Source: Infirmifilum lucidum (GTDB lineage: Archaea > Thermoproteota > Thermoprotei > Thermofilales > Thermofilaceae). From it: a stretch of DNA of 64,000 nt. This document shows positions 25,482-34,480 of this stretch, one piece after another. The stretch covers positions 907,699 through 971,698 of the forward strand of contig NZ_CP062310.1 of assembly GCF_014876775.1 (NCBI RefSeq). The letters run 5' to 3'. Position 1 is the first letter of the stretch. Every line of letters begins with the position of its first letter. A program made the translations under genes and the position numbers. The notes beneath the pieces are model-generated. The model was given only the letters and a program-made list of their open reading frames with translations. It had not been told where the DNA came from and ran no database searches.

Positions 25482-25495
25482 TTTCAACTCCTACA

Positions 25496-25765
25496 CTAGC
25501 GCGGCTCTAAAAAGCTTTCCCCAGCCTCATCAGCTTTATCTTTTCGAACTACGCCTAAGATATCAAACACATCTCCGCTCCTAACCATCTCCTCGTAGAC
25601 CTTCCACACTCTCTTTGCCGTGACAAGCCCCGTGAAGAAACCCCTCTCCTCGAGCCTCTCCTTGACGCGATCCACGAAATCCACTGGTTTGATAAGGGGG
25701 TCTCGTGACAGGACGTCTAATATAGCCTCCTTAATATCCACATTGTGCGGATAAGCTTTCCTCAC
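25496..25765 (-). CDS. Small conserved-looking protein upstream of leuS
   Basis: An 89-residue protein I cannot assign. Its predicted helices (DIKEAILDVLSRD, VDFVDRVKERLEE, TAKRVWKVYEEMVRSG) alternate in a way that would suit a winged-helix or small helical domain. It uses a GTG start. The stop is 27 bp upstream of the leuS ATT codon on the same strand, so the pair is probably cotranscribed. It diverges from the membrane protein gene at 25806 over 40 bp. Confidence 0.6.
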   Translation of the reverse strand: MRKAYPHNVDIKEAILDVLSRDPLIKPVDFVDRVKERLEERGFFTGLVTAKRVWKVYEEMVRSGDVFDILGVVRKDKADEAGESFLEPR

Positions 25766-25805
25766 AGGACTAAAATGTTATTAGCATGCTATTCTATTTT
25801 CTGTC

Positions 25806-26393
25806 GTGTGGCTCGTAGATAAGGTTCACCAGTTCATCCACTTGAGGATACGTACTCCAGTGACAGCAAGCATTCTCCCAAAGGTCGTGAGGCGATACAT
25901 AGCGATAAACCTGTATGACGGTACTCTACTCGCTATAGGTGTTGTGGTTAGCTCCATGATGCTTAACCTACCACCCGTGGACACCATTATAAATGGGCTA
26001 CTAATAGGGCTGTCATCTGCAGTCTCCGGTTTCATGGGAGCTTTCCTTATAGAGCACGCTGAGCTGGCCCGGGAAGTCCAGGAGCTCGAGAAGCACCTCT
26101 TCATATCTATAGGCAGAAGGCAGGTCTACCTTGCTGGCCTAGTGCTAAGCCTACTCAATGCTCTGAGTACTCCTACGCCGATAATACTCTCACTTGTACC
26201 CTTCGTGCTCGCACACTTCGGATTCCTATCTTCGTTCCTAGCATACATTACCGCCTTCGCGGCGGCTTTCTCCATGTTGTTACTCTTGGGATTCTGGCTC
26301 GCAAGGATCGCTAGTGGGAACAGAGCCAAGTATACTCTGCTGGTAATATCCTCTGGAGCCATAATCGTGCTAATAGACCTGCTACTGCACTAG
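25806..26393 (+). CDS. Integral membrane protein, VIT1/CCC1-like
   Basis: A 195-residue protein with about five hydrophobic segments. The opening RRYIAINLYDGTLLAIGVVV, then GLSSAVSGFMGAFLIEHAE, recalls the VIT1/CCC1 family of iron/manganese transporters, which have a conserved first helix and a GxGAYLA-like second helix with acidic residues. The cytosolic metal-binding helix bundle of plant VIT1 is not obvious, so substrate is uncertain. It would act in the cytoplasmic membrane. The start is GTG. Confidence 0.6.
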   Translation: MWLVDKVHQFIHLRIRTPVTASILPKVVRRYIAINLYDGTLLAIGVVVSSMMLNLPPVDTIINGLLIGLSSAVSGFMGAFLIEHAELAREVQELEKHLFISIGRRQVYLAGLVLSLLNALSTPTPIILSLVPFVLAHFGFLSSFLAYITAFAAAFSMLLLLGFWLARIASGNRAKYTLLVISSGAIIVLIDLLLH

Positions 26394-26423
26394 TTTTTTA
26401 AGCCTTCATAGGGGTGACGTAGT

Positions 26424-26687
26424 GTGAGTAAAGAGCCCTCGATTACGCGCATACTTATTGATGCTTTAAAGCCGCGTGATGTCACCATAGTGGAGATTGC
26501 ACGTTCACTGATTAGCTTAGACAGAATCAGCAGGGTTGAGATTAACGTCGCGGAGGTTGACGTGAGAACCGAGACCCTCAAGATCAACATCGCAGGTAGT
26601 AATATTGACCTCAAGGAGGTCGAGAAAATCCTCGAGAAACACGCGACGGTTATCAGGAGTATAGACTACGTGGTGGCCGAGAAGTGA
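26424..26687 (+). CDS. DUF211 family protein
   Basis: An 87-residue ferredoxin-like-fold protein matching archaeal DUF211 (COG1888): ITRILIDALKPRD at the N-terminus, ISRVEINVAEVD in the middle and IEKHATVIRSIDYVVA-like ending. Its function is unknown. The stop codon is overlapped by the GTG start of the arginase-family gene, so the two are coupled, as is the VIT-like gene 30 bp upstream. Confidence 0.85.
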   Translation: MSKEPSITRILIDALKPRDVTIVEIARSLISLDRISRVEINVAEVDVRTETLKINIAGSNIDLKEVEKILEKHATVIRSIDYVVAEK

Positions 26688-27559
26688 AGGACTTCGAGTT
26701 CTACTTAGCGCCCGTCGCTCCAACTATTTTTGGCCGTAAGGGTAGAGCCGAAGACGGGGTTGTTGTTTTTGGAGTTCCCTTTGACAGTTCGTCTTCGCGG
26801 ATGCCGGGCCAGAGGTTTGCGCCGAGGAGGATACGCGAGGTGTCTGTCGAGCTTGAAACCTTCTCCCCGTCTCTTGGAGTCAGCGTAGAGGAGCTCAGCT
26901 TCTACGATGCTGGAGACCTACCAGTAGTAACTGATTATGTCGTGATGCAGGAGCTCGTAGCAAAGGTTGTAGGAGGTTTATCTGAGGCTGGGAAGCTACC
27001 CGTAGCTCTCGGAGGAGATCACTCTATAACGTTGCCCATAGTTGCAAAGCTAGTAGAGAAACTCGGCAAGCTACTTGTAGTTGTCTTCGATGCTCACATG
27101 GATCTCCGGGACGAATGGCCCTGGGGCGTTCGCTTTTCGCATGCAACAGTGATGAGAAGGTTGCTTGAAGCATCCGAGAAAATCTCTATAGCTTACTATT
27201 CTCCTCGTGCTTTCTCAGAGGAGGAGTACAGGTATGCCAAGTCGAGCAGTAGAATCCATGTTCTAGAGAGCGTAGAGAAACTAAAAGATGTGGTGGGCTC
27301 TTCGAGCCCTGTATACATCTCGCTCGATATTGACAGCGTGGATCCGGCTTTTGCACCGGGTACGGGAACTCCAGAGCCTATGGGGCTAACGCCACGCGAG
27401 GCTGTCACAGCCCTAAGAACAGTCATAGAGCAAGCTGGAGAAGTTGTGGGCTTCGACGTAGTCGAGGTTAACCCCCTCGTGGACTGCAACGACATAACAT
27501 CGTTGCTAGCCGCTAAACTAGTAATGGAGTTTCTATTCTGGTTTCACTCGAGAAAGTAG
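26684..27559 (+). CDS. speB: Arginase/agmatinase family ureohydrolase
   Basis: A binuclear manganese enzyme of 291 residues. Metal-binding motifs are ALGGDHSITLP, VFDAHMDLRDEWP and SLDIDSVDPAFAPGTGTPEPMG. In archaea most such enzymes are agmatinases that make putrescine for polyamines, but arginase or a related ureohydrolase cannot be excluded. The GTG start overlaps the DUF211 stop. It converges with the DUF2070 gene over 43 bp. Confidence 0.87.
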   Translation: MKDFEFYLAPVAPTIFGRKGRAEDGVVVFGVPFDSSSSRMPGQRFAPRRIREVSVELETFSPSLGVSVEELSFYDAGDLPVVTDYVVMQELVAKVVGGLSEAGKLPVALGGDHSITLPIVAKLVEKLGKLLVVVFDAHMDLRDEWPWGVRFSHATVMRRLLEASEKISIAYYSPRAFSEEEYRYAKSSSRIHVLESVEKLKDVVGSSSPVYISLDIDSVDPAFAPGTGTPEPMGLTPREAVTALRTVIEQAGEVVGFDVVEVNPLVDCNDITSLLAAKLVMEFLFWFHSRK

Positions 27560-27602
27560 AGCTGGGATAATTTATCTCCTTTGAGACCCCTAGCTGGGGA
27601 AT

Positions 27603-29243
27603 TTATCCGATAGTCAGGAGAATAACATACGACAAGAATGCCAGGGTTGCCAGGGCTAAGCCGTCTCTGACGTTTAGACGCGTGGCTAGGGATAAGCCTT
27701 TTAGCTTGGCGCTATCCATGAAGTAAGAATTCACCGGAAAAATACCATGCGACACACTGCTCTCCTTCATGTTTTCTCTGGCCTCACTCAGGCATTTCTG
27801 TGCAACGTCAAGTAATGTATTGTCGTTTACCGTTCCTACGGGGTAGTAGTCTACTCCCTGGAACGTCCCAGTCATCACATGAGTATCTGTTGTTCCCACG
27901 ATGAGGTGATCGACCTCTTTGCCGAGTTCGCGGAAGAGTTTACTCTTGAAATCGGGTGTCATGTTGTTTCCGTCAAAGCTTAGAATGCCTACGGTCTTTC
28001 CTCCCACTTCTACCACTACGCACGAGACACCAGCTTTCCCCACGGTAATCCCGTCGCTGTAGCTACTCCACGCGAACCCAGCCTTTATCCGCCCGCGAGC
28101 AATCTCCGATGACAGGGACTCCTGTATAGTCTGCTTCACTTCCAGGTAGAGTTCGGGTGAATCTTCGGGGTCATCGGGCAACTGTAGATATTCCCTGCTG
28201 ATAGAATTATGTAGATCTACTAGTACAACACCCCTACTTTCGAACTCCTCTCTTAGAATTGCTGGTATGTCTTCCATTGGAATCTGGGGGTCGAGGAAGC
28301 ATAACGTAACACCGTTTGACAGCTTAATTGACAGGCTGTTAACGAGCTTGCCCTGCGCAAAGCCCAGCGTTGCCTCAGTGGACTCCTCGCTTGACGGCGT
28401 CACGTCGCAGATAGCGTCGGCGACTCTATCGACTTCGTTGCTTAGAGCGAGGTTCTCTCCGTGTCCTGCCGGTGCCTTGAGGAAGACCGACCGAAGGCAC
28501 CTCGTAACGACTTTTTCTGGGATCGTGCTACTACCAAGTGTTCTCAACGGTCCTGGGTGAACCCCTGAAACTACTAGCCTACCTAGAACTTCACCGTTGT
28601 CCCTGAAGGTAAATACATGTATGGGGATTGTTCGCCTGCTAGAGGAGGCCTTGATGCACTCCTCTATCTTGTTTTTCTCACCGGCTAGAGCGTATCTTAG
28701 AAATCCATTGAGAAATTTCAGACCCCCTACTCCGGTTACCTTTCTAACTCTCCTGTCAATGTTGTACAGAACAGGCAATGAGGCAAGGACATAGAGGGAT
28801 ATCTCCACTAACGAGGGGAGGAAAAACTGCGGGTACAGGAAGTACAGAAGAGCCAGGTATGAGGAGAGGAATATTACGAGCGAGGCTTCTCCCGATGTGG
28901 CAATAAAGACGAGGAAGGAGAGCAGGACAACGGCTGTCGAGGCAACAACAGGGGTTTTCCTGAGGAGGATTGCCGGGAGGAGTAGAATGAGAAAGACTGT
29001 AAAGAAACCTAGTATCCTCCTCCACGTGAGAATTTTTCTATCTACTATGTGGGATGCTATGTACGGTAGGAACACCGCAAGCAGGTTTTTTGCAAGCTCC
29101 TGTACACTATAGTTCACCGCTATGGAGAGTACAAGTTCAAGCAATAGGGTTCCAGACACTACTGCCACCATTGTACACGTACCCGGTAATCTGAAGAGCC
29201 ACTTGTAACTCCTCCTGAAGCCTTCGAATTTAGCGTCCGTCAT
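27603..29243 (-). CDS. DUF2070 family membrane protein
   Basis: A 546-residue protein typical of archaeal DUF2070. About six hydrophobic segments fill residues 20-160, followed by a large hydrophilic region with VVSGVHPGPLRTLGSSTIPE, PAGHGENLALS, LSFDGNNMTPD and GTTDTHVMTGTFQGVDYYPVG, and a last membrane segment at the C-terminus. The conserved His, Asp and Gly residues suggest an enzymatic head, perhaps a hydrolase, but no function is known to me. It diverges from trmJ. Confidence 0.8.
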   Translation of the reverse strand: MTDAKFEGFRRSYKWLFRLPGTCTMVAVVSGTLLLELVLSIAVNYSVQELAKNLLAVFLPYIASHIVDRKILTWRRILGFFTVFLILLLPAILLRKTPVVASTAVVLLSFLVFIATSGEASLVIFLSSYLALLYFLYPQFFLPSLVEISLYVLASLPVLYNIDRRVRKVTGVGGLKFLNGFLRYALAGEKNKIEECIKASSSRRTIPIHVFTFRDNGEVLGRLVVSGVHPGPLRTLGSSTIPEKVVTRCLRSVFLKAPAGHGENLALSNEVDRVADAICDVTPSSEESTEATLGFAQGKLVNSLSIKLSNGVTLCFLDPQIPMEDIPAILREEFESRGVVLVDLHNSISREYLQLPDDPEDSPELYLEVKQTIQESLSSEIARGRIKAGFAWSSYSDGITVGKAGVSCVVVEVGGKTVGILSFDGNNMTPDFKSKLFRELGKEVDHLIVGTTDTHVMTGTFQGVDYYPVGTVNDNTLLDVAQKCLSEARENMKESSVSHGIFPVNSYFMDSAKLKGLSLATRLNVRDGLALATLAFLSYVILLTIG

Positions 29244-29307
29244 TCTGAGGATCGGGCGTGAACACAGTAATAACCACTAAAATATTACGCTACCCCGTTA
29301 CGGTATT

Positions 29308-30063
29308 GTGGGCAGTTCCTGCTCCAGGTTTAGTGGAATAGGCGTAATATTCGTGCAACCACTCTACGAGCAGAACATCGGCTACATTGCCCGCTGTATG
29401 AAGAACTTCTGTCTGGCTGAGCTCGTACTCGTAAAGCCTAGGTGCTCGCTAGGATCTGAGAGTCGGAAGTATGCGATGCATGGAGCCGAAATCCTTGAGA
29501 GGGTGAAGATAGTAGATAGCTTCGAGGAGGCAATAAAGGGCTTCGACCTCGTTGTGTGCACCACAGGAGTAAAAGGTGGAGGTGTACTCCGGAGGTATGT
29601 TGTACCGCGAGACGCGGCCAGCATAATCGCTGAAAACACTGGTCGGCGCGCAATAGTTATTGGGCGCGAGGACTGGGGCCTTACAAATGAGGAGCTATCT
29701 CTCTGCGACCTTGTAGTCACGATAGAGGCTAATCCCGACTATCCCTCACTGAATGCCTCCCATGCAGCTGTGATCGTCTTTTACGAGATCTTCAATGCCG
29801 TAACACAGGTAGAGTCTCCGAGAATCGAGAGGCCCTCCCGCAACGAGGTCGACAAGCTACTTGAGTACTTAGACCTCTTGGGACGCGAACTAGGATATGA
29901 TGAGGCCAGGCTTAGGAAGAGCAAGTTGATCATGCGACGCATAGTCACGGAGGCAAGGTTTTCAGCGCTCGACTTGAGGATGCTCATGGGTTATTTCGGA
30001 GATAGCCTAAAGAGAATCCGCGAGTGCCGAAGAAGTTTAACCGAGCTCGGCCGCGCGGTTTAG
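29308..30063 (+). CDS. trmJ: TrmJ-like SPOUT RNA 2'-O-methyltransferase
   Basis: A SPOUT (TrmH/SpoU) methyltransferase of 251 residues. Motif 1 is VQPLYEQNIGYIARCMKNF, motif 2 IVIGREDWGLTNEEL and motif 3 PSLNASHAAVIVFYEI. Archaeal TrmJ methylates the 2'-O of position 32 in tRNAs; an rRNA target is a lesser possibility. The start is GTG. The upstream divergent gap has an inverted repeat GTAATA/TATTAC that overlaps promoter-like sequence. Confidence 0.85.
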   Translation: MGSSCSRFSGIGVIFVQPLYEQNIGYIARCMKNFCLAELVLVKPRCSLGSESRKYAMHGAEILERVKIVDSFEEAIKGFDLVVCTTGVKGGGVLRRYVVPRDAASIIAENTGRRAIVIGREDWGLTNEELSLCDLVVTIEANPDYPSLNASHAAVIVFYEIFNAVTQVESPRIERPSRNEVDKLLEYLDLLGRELGYDEARLRKSKLIMRRIVTEARFSALDLRMLMGYFGDSLKRIRECRRSLTELGRAV

Positions 30064-30474
30064 TCTTCCTAAGCATTGCAAGCCCCATGCACACCAGCAT
30101 CGTCGGCGTTTTCCTTGCCTTCCTGAAAGCAGACTGTTCTGGCGACCTGCAGTACCTCTTCTAGTGACAGGGACGGCGTTGCTGTTGTGCTATCGGCCGG
30201 TCGTGCGTGGGGCGGCACACCCGTTGCACAGGGCAGTGTGGCGTGCAGCCCCTCAAAAACCCAGCCGGGATTGCCTGACCAGCCGCGCCTTAGCCCAGGC
30301 CTGTAGTCTGCAGGGGCGGTGAAGAGGAACGGGCCCGAATGGTGACGAGAGCCCTGTCCGGAGGCGGCCAGCCAAAGGGGGATCAAAGGAGGGGGCACTA
30401 GGATAGATGCCAGGAAGTAGGAAAACTTATAATTGGACATTTTCTTTAAGGCTTTTAGAGCTAGGTGGTACAGC
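30064..30474. other. GC-rich 411-bp gap, no gene assigned; possible structured RNA
   Basis: No convincing protein gene is seen. The region is GC-rich with many complementary blocks and would fold strongly. I looked for RNase P RNA (GAGGAAAGTCC and CCGGCTTAT-type motifs) and SRP RNA (GGAAG plus AGCAG) and found neither in proper form; CTGTCCGGAGGCGGCCAGCC near 30354-30373 is only a weak echo of SRP helix 8. The last 50 bp hold the rpl10e promoter (CTTATAATT, 30426-30434). Confidence 0.45.
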
Positions 30475-30981
30475 ATGCCGCTACGACCAGGTAGGTGCTA
30501 CAGACACTTTGGGACACCACCTTACACTAGGCTAGAGTACATTAAGAGCAACCCCCCAGTGCTGATACCGAAGTTTGACTTGGGCAACCCCCAGGGGAAC
30601 TTTAACACAACGCTTAAGCTAGTTGTGACTAGACCCGGCCAGATTCGGGCAAACGCGCTTGAGGCGGCTAGGCAACATGCGAACAAGTACCTCTCGTCGA
30701 AAGTTGGCGACTCAAACTACTTCCTTAGGATAGCTGTATACCCTCATCACATTCTACGCGAGAACAAGATGATGGCTATGGCTGGAGCAGACAGGCTCCA
30801 GGACGGTATGAGGCTCTCATTCGGGACTCCGATTGGCAGGGCTGCGAGAGTCGAGGCAAACCAAGCTATAATTATAGTGAAAGTGGACTTCAAGAATATC
30901 GAGCATGCAAAAGAGGCTCTGCGAAGGGCTGCGTCGAAGATCTCGTTGCCGTCGCGCATTGTTGTCGAGATGGCTAGCTAG
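30475..30981 (+). CDS. rpl10e: 50S ribosomal protein L10e (uL16 family)
   Basis: A 168-residue ribosomal protein near the peptidyl-transferase and tRNA sites. It begins MPLRPGRCYRHF and contains RIAVYPHHILRENKMMAMAGADR and FGTPIGRAARV. The frame is open 14 codons further upstream, but the family starts at MPLRPG, preceded by AGGTGG. The TATA box at 30426-30434 puts the transcript start about 15-20 nt before the ATG. Confidence 0.96.
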   Translation: MPLRPGRCYRHFGTPPYTRLEYIKSNPPVLIPKFDLGNPQGNFNTTLKLVVTRPGQIRANALEAARQHANKYLSSKVGDSNYFLRIAVYPHHILRENKMMAMAGADRLQDGMRLSFGTPIGRAARVEANQAIIIVKVDFKNIEHAKEALRRAASKISLPSRIVVEMAS

Positions 30982-31003
30982 CGGGGATTCTCGGTGAACA
31001 GCA

Positions 31004-31708
31004 TTGCAAGGCCTTCACAAGAAGCGGATTGAAGTAGCTGTAAATATTTGGGGAGAAGTCCTACAGGGGTCTTTTTCAAGTAGGGCTGAACTCGTTGAGT
31101 ACTTGCGTGAGATATACCAGGAGAACGATCTCGAGCCAATACGCGGCAAGACTAAGATAGACATATATGACAAAGAGCTGGCGACGGTGTACCTCGTGGG
31201 CAAGTATGGCTTGGGGCTCGAGGAGGAAATGGAGAAGTACGCTGATATCTTCACGATAGAGTTCAGGAGCGACAGAGTTCTAGATAAAGTCTTACGGGGT
31301 GAGAGCCCGCGTAAATCAATGCTCGAGGTATTCGGCTTGCTCGATGAAAACATGGTGTTCCGCGTCCTCCGCCTCGCCATGACGGCTGTTATTCTGGGTT
31401 TTATGCCGGAGGAGAAGTTCATAACTATCCTAACAGCGTTTGAGAAGGAGTTTCCCGAGCTCGAGAAAAACATAACAGGCTTTAAACGCTTTTACATAGC
31501 CTTTAGGCTTGCGGAGGAGATCGCGGCTGGAAAGATTAGAAACCGGATAGAGAAAGAGACGCTAAAGCATGCCATGTGTGTGCGCCTAAATGCTGAGAAA
31601 GCCGCACCACCAGACTGGTTTATCAGGGAGATAGCAGTTGAGGCTCTCAAGATTCCCGAATACAGGGTGAACACAGTTCTCTCATTTTCCGATCGTAGCC
31701 GCGAATAA
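31004..31708 (+). CDS. Crenarchaeal conserved protein, DUF2192-like
   Basis: A 234-residue, mostly helical soluble protein beginning LHKKRIEVAVNIWGEVLQG. It resembles crenarchaeal proteins grouped as DUF2192; that assignment is from memory and moderate. No catalytic motif is visible. The start is TTG, 22 bp after rpl10e, and rps26e follows 41 bp later, so it sits inside a ribosomal protein string and may serve ribosome or tRNA biology. Confidence 0.6.
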   Translation: MQGLHKKRIEVAVNIWGEVLQGSFSSRAELVEYLREIYQENDLEPIRGKTKIDIYDKELATVYLVGKYGLGLEEEMEKYADIFTIEFRSDRVLDKVLRGESPRKSMLEVFGLLDENMVFRVLRLAMTAVILGFMPEEKFITILTAFEKEFPELEKNITGFKRFYIAFRLAEEIAAGKIRNRIEKETLKHAMCVRLNAEKAAPPDWFIREIAVEALKIPEYRVNTVLSFSDRSRE

Positions 31709-31749
31709 TTTATATACGTTACACCCTTATCCCCCTAGGGTTCATCGGC

Positions 31750-32046
31750 ATGCCCAAGAAGAGAAAGTCACGTGGCCGTCACAAAGGCGGTAAAGGTAAG
31801 GAGGATCTCGTCCAGTGCGACGAGTGCGGGGCGCTACTACCCAGATCCAAGGCCGTTAAAATCACTAAGCCCGTCGTGCCTGTAGACCCACAGCTGATAA
31901 AAGAGCTACGTGATAAGGGCGCCGTCATCCCACAGTACACTGTGACAAAGTATCTCTGTCTCCGGTGCGCAATACACAGGGGCATAATCAAGATAAGACC
32001 CGAGGAGGAGCGTAAGAAGGAAAACATCAAATGGAACTTCTTTTAG
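31750..32046 (+). CDS. rps26e: 30S ribosomal protein S26e
   Basis: A 98-residue zinc-binding ribosomal protein: basic start MPKKRKSRGRHKGGKG, CDECG and the later CLRCAIHRGIIKIR. It is normal in size for archaeal S26e. TATA-like TAATTTATATAC lies about 40 bp upstream. The trmY start lies inside its last codons (16-bp overlap). Confidence 0.95.
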   Translation: MPKKRKSRGRHKGGKGKEDLVQCDECGALLPRSKAVKITKPVVPVDPQLIKELRDKGAVIPQYTVTKYLCLRCAIHRGIIKIRPEEERKKENIKWNFF

Positions 32047-32618
32047 CCGGCTACCGCCGCTTATTCATTCTCTTCTCTAACACAGGCGTGACAGCGCCTG
32101 TCTTCTCAGAGAAAACCTTAGCAACAGAGGGCGGACGAATGGACGTAGTTGCGAGAGGCGCGATGTACGCTATCTGGGACACCGAGAGACCCAGGGAGGA
32201 CACTGCCTTCATCGCGGTTCTGAACGGGCCGCCCAACCCTCCGTTAACTCTAGTGTTCCGGCCTACCCGCATCTCCCTAAGCGAGGTATCCATTGGTGCT
32301 GAGATACTTAGAGCCCTGAGGGGAGAGTCTAAGTTAATAAACATCGTGCGCCTTGACATACTGAGTCTGCTAGGTATCGTGAAGAGGCTAGGATTTCTGC
32401 TAGTCCTGTTAATAGAGGGGGGTGAAGACATAGCAAGTTTCTCTATGCCCCTCGATGGCAAGATCACTTTCATTCTCGGCGACCACATAGGGTTCCCTGT
32501 ATCTCTCCTCAAGTCACTGGAAGGGGTTGTTGACGCTAGGCTGAGCTTAGGCAGAGTGTCGTATCTCGGGAGTCACTGCATCGCATTTGTCAACGAGATC
32601 CTTGACGCTCTTAGCTAG
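32031..32618 (+). CDS. trmY: tRNA pseudouridine-54 N1-methyltransferase TrmY
   Basis: A SPOUT methyltransferase that converts pseudouridine 54 to N1-methylpseudouridine in the T-loop of archaeal tRNAs. Family segments are GRMDVVARGAMYAIW, FILGDHIGFP and the knot ending SLGRVSYLGSHCIAFVNEILD. The 195-residue length is normal. It overlaps rps26e at its start and the HTH gene by 4 bases at its end. Nep1, a fold relative that acts on 16S rRNA, is 3 kb away. Confidence 0.9.
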   Translation: MELLLAGYRRLFILFSNTGVTAPVFSEKTLATEGGRMDVVARGAMYAIWDTERPREDTAFIAVLNGPPNPPLTLVFRPTRISLSEVSIGAEILRALRGESKLINIVRLDILSLLGIVKRLGFLLVLLIEGGEDIASFSMPLDGKITFILGDHIGFPVSLLKSLEGVVDARLSLGRVSYLGSHCIAFVNEILDALS

Positions 32619-34480
32619 ACCTGTGCTACCACACGGTTCTCGACTTCCTCGAGCGCCCATGGGTCAAGGCTGTCCCTCTGCACGTAGGCTAGCCCGTACC
32701 TGCTGAGCTCTGATAGCTCGCGCGAATAGCACCTGGGGCATCTCGACACCTTTGCGTGAACTATGTTCCCGCAAACGTTGCACACGTGCAGGCCTACTAT
32801 CGTTACTGTAAACTGCTTCAAGCCTGCCTTCTGCATTCTCGAGATGATCTCCTTCAATTGTATCGCAGTAAGACCCCTGACCCGTAGTTCTAGGATGCTG
32901 GCTATACCTCCAAGGACTGTTTGGATGCCCGACTCTAGCTCCAGGAGGTCTTGCGTTGAACGTGTTCTACTATTAAACGAGAACGGGCTGAGAGGGTTCA
33001 CGTCTAAATGATGTTGCTTGAAGCGAAGAGCGATTAGCATTGACAGGTTGCTGCTCGGTGTGTAGAACGTATCAACTACTTTAACGCCTACGAGTTCCTG
33101 TATCTTCGAGGTTGCAAAATACTCGTCCAGTATCTTCCTGATTACTATGCGCTTGTAGTTATTCGTCTCGGAGAACAGCTCCCTGAGAGAGGGAGTTTTT
33201 AGGATAATGCCACCCTCGAAGCCTGCCAGCGATATTTGAAAAACATAGTCTACTGGAGGAGTATTCTCTAACTCCAGGATCCTCGCGACCCTGGTACTCT
33301 GCTTCTTTAAATACTGGACGATCTTCTCCAATCTCTGCACAGTTTTGCCGATAAATTCTGAGGTATCACGTATACTAGTCTGGCTAAGTACAATAGGCAT
33401 GGGAAACGTTACTGCCCCTAAGTGTAATGTAGGGGCTTCTCCACGTGGGAAAGCGAGGGAGCGCAGGGATGGGAAAACATCGCTACTTGTGAAGACAAGG
33501 GGTACTCCATTGTTTATTAGTCTCGTTAATAACAGCGTTATCTCGTCTCGGATTCTCTCCCAACCATAGACAACTACCATGCTCCTGCTGTGCGGGAGGT
33601 GAGCAACCATATCTGAGAGAAATCTCTGTAGGAAGTCTTCATTATCCGATGCGTCCACTAGGTATGTTACCGGCATACCTGAGTCGGTCAAGAACAGCAT
33701 AGAGAGCGCTTTCTCAGCACCGCTATCGAGGTCAGGCCTAGCATTCACCACGAGTTCCGGAAATGCCTCTCTCCTCCTAAAAACGAGCTTCAGAAGAGGG
33801 GGGCTTAAATAGGGCATGTACAGTGCCGAGGCCCCACTTGTCCATCCCGCACTAAACACTATGAGGTTTGAGGCAAGTAAGTCCAGTAGCCCAGACTCTG
33901 CAAGCACGTCTAGAGCATGTGGATTAATCGCCTCGTAACTCTCCATAGTAAATTGACTCTGAACATTCTTCCCGTAAATACAGTGATTCTTGGCAAGAAC
34001 CCAGTGGAGGAAGGAGTCCACAAACTGCTGTAAGACGTACCCATACGAGTAACCCTCAGCTTGCAACTCGTCGGCTAACATGCCTAGAATCTTCTGTTGA
34101 GAGCACCGGCCCGACGTTACAACACCATGTAGCCGCAGAAAGGTCTCCACATAGTATTTAAGCGGAAGTGAGAAGCCCCAGCGTGTAATGACACTTAGGT
34201 CGCCGACCGCCGCAATTTCAATATTGTCGATCACCGCGAGTATGTTTTTCCCAAGCTGGGTTATCCCGTAGACCTCTCCCCGGTGCTCAACAAGCCCCTT
34301 AGACTCGAGTTTCTTTATGTGGTGGGCCAGTCCAGCCTGTGAGACGCCCACTCTCTCGGCTATCTCGCTATAACGCTTCGGCGATTCCATGAGAAGCCTC
34401 AGTATCTCTACTCTGACGGGGTTTGACAAGACTTCGAGAATCCCTCCTATTTCACGTGCTCTTCTACTGTGCTTCGACAT
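32615..34480 (-). CDS. HTH regulator fused to an anaerobic-ribonucleotide-reductase (NrdD)-like domain
   Basis: A 621-residue protein from ATG 34480, which follows TATA-like GCTTAAACG at about 36 bp; the frame is open to 34585. Residues about 8-75 form an ArsR-type winged helix (SNPVRVEILRLL, VSQAGLAHHIKKLESKG). The long middle part includes INPHALDVLAESGLLDLL, reminiscent of the NrdD N-terminal core. The C-terminus has a zinc ribbon with C567, C570, C581 and C584, then LSRYGLAY (G596), placed like the NrdD glycyl-radical loop. It may be a regulator built on a retired reductase. The HTH call is firm; the NrdD relation is inferred from the pattern. Confidence 0.7.
   Translation of the reverse strand: MSKHSRRAREIGGILEVLSNPVRVEILRLLMESPKRYSEIAERVGVSQAGLAHHIKKLESKGLVEHRGEVYGITQLGKNILAVIDNIEIAAVGDLSVITRWGFSLPLKYYVETFLRLHGVVTSGRCSQQKILGMLADELQAEGYSYGYVLQQFVDSFLHWVLAKNHCIYGKNVQSQFTMESYEAINPHALDVLAESGLLDLLASNLIVFSAGWTSGASALYMPYLSPPLLKLVFRRREAFPELVVNARPDLDSGAEKALSMLFLTDSGMPVTYLVDASDNEDFLQRFLSDMVAHLPHSRSMVVVYGWERIRDEITLLLTRLINNGVPLVFTSSDVFPSLRSLAFPRGEAPTLHLGAVTFPMPIVLSQTSIRDTSEFIGKTVQRLEKIVQYLKKQSTRVARILELENTPPVDYVFQISLAGFEGGIILKTPSLRELFSETNNYKRIVIRKILDEYFATSKIQELVGVKVVDTFYTPSSNLSMLIALRFKQHHLDVNPLSPFSFNSRTRSTQDLLELESGIQTVLGGIASILELRVRGLTAIQLKEIISRMQKAGLKQFTVTIVGLHVCNVCGNIVHAKVSRCPRCYSRELSELSRYGLAYVQRDSLDPWALEEVENRVVAQV

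Noticed and set aside
30354-30373. SRP RNA helix-8-like stretch
   Set aside because: The GGAAG loop and the AGCAG strand are both altered and no matching Alu-domain or helix 5 could be placed.
30069-30476. 135-codon minus-strand open frame in the gap before rpl10e
   Set aside because: Low-complexity, proline/alanine-rich translation without recognisable domains. It covers the rpl10e promoter, and GC-rich DNA opens frames by chance.
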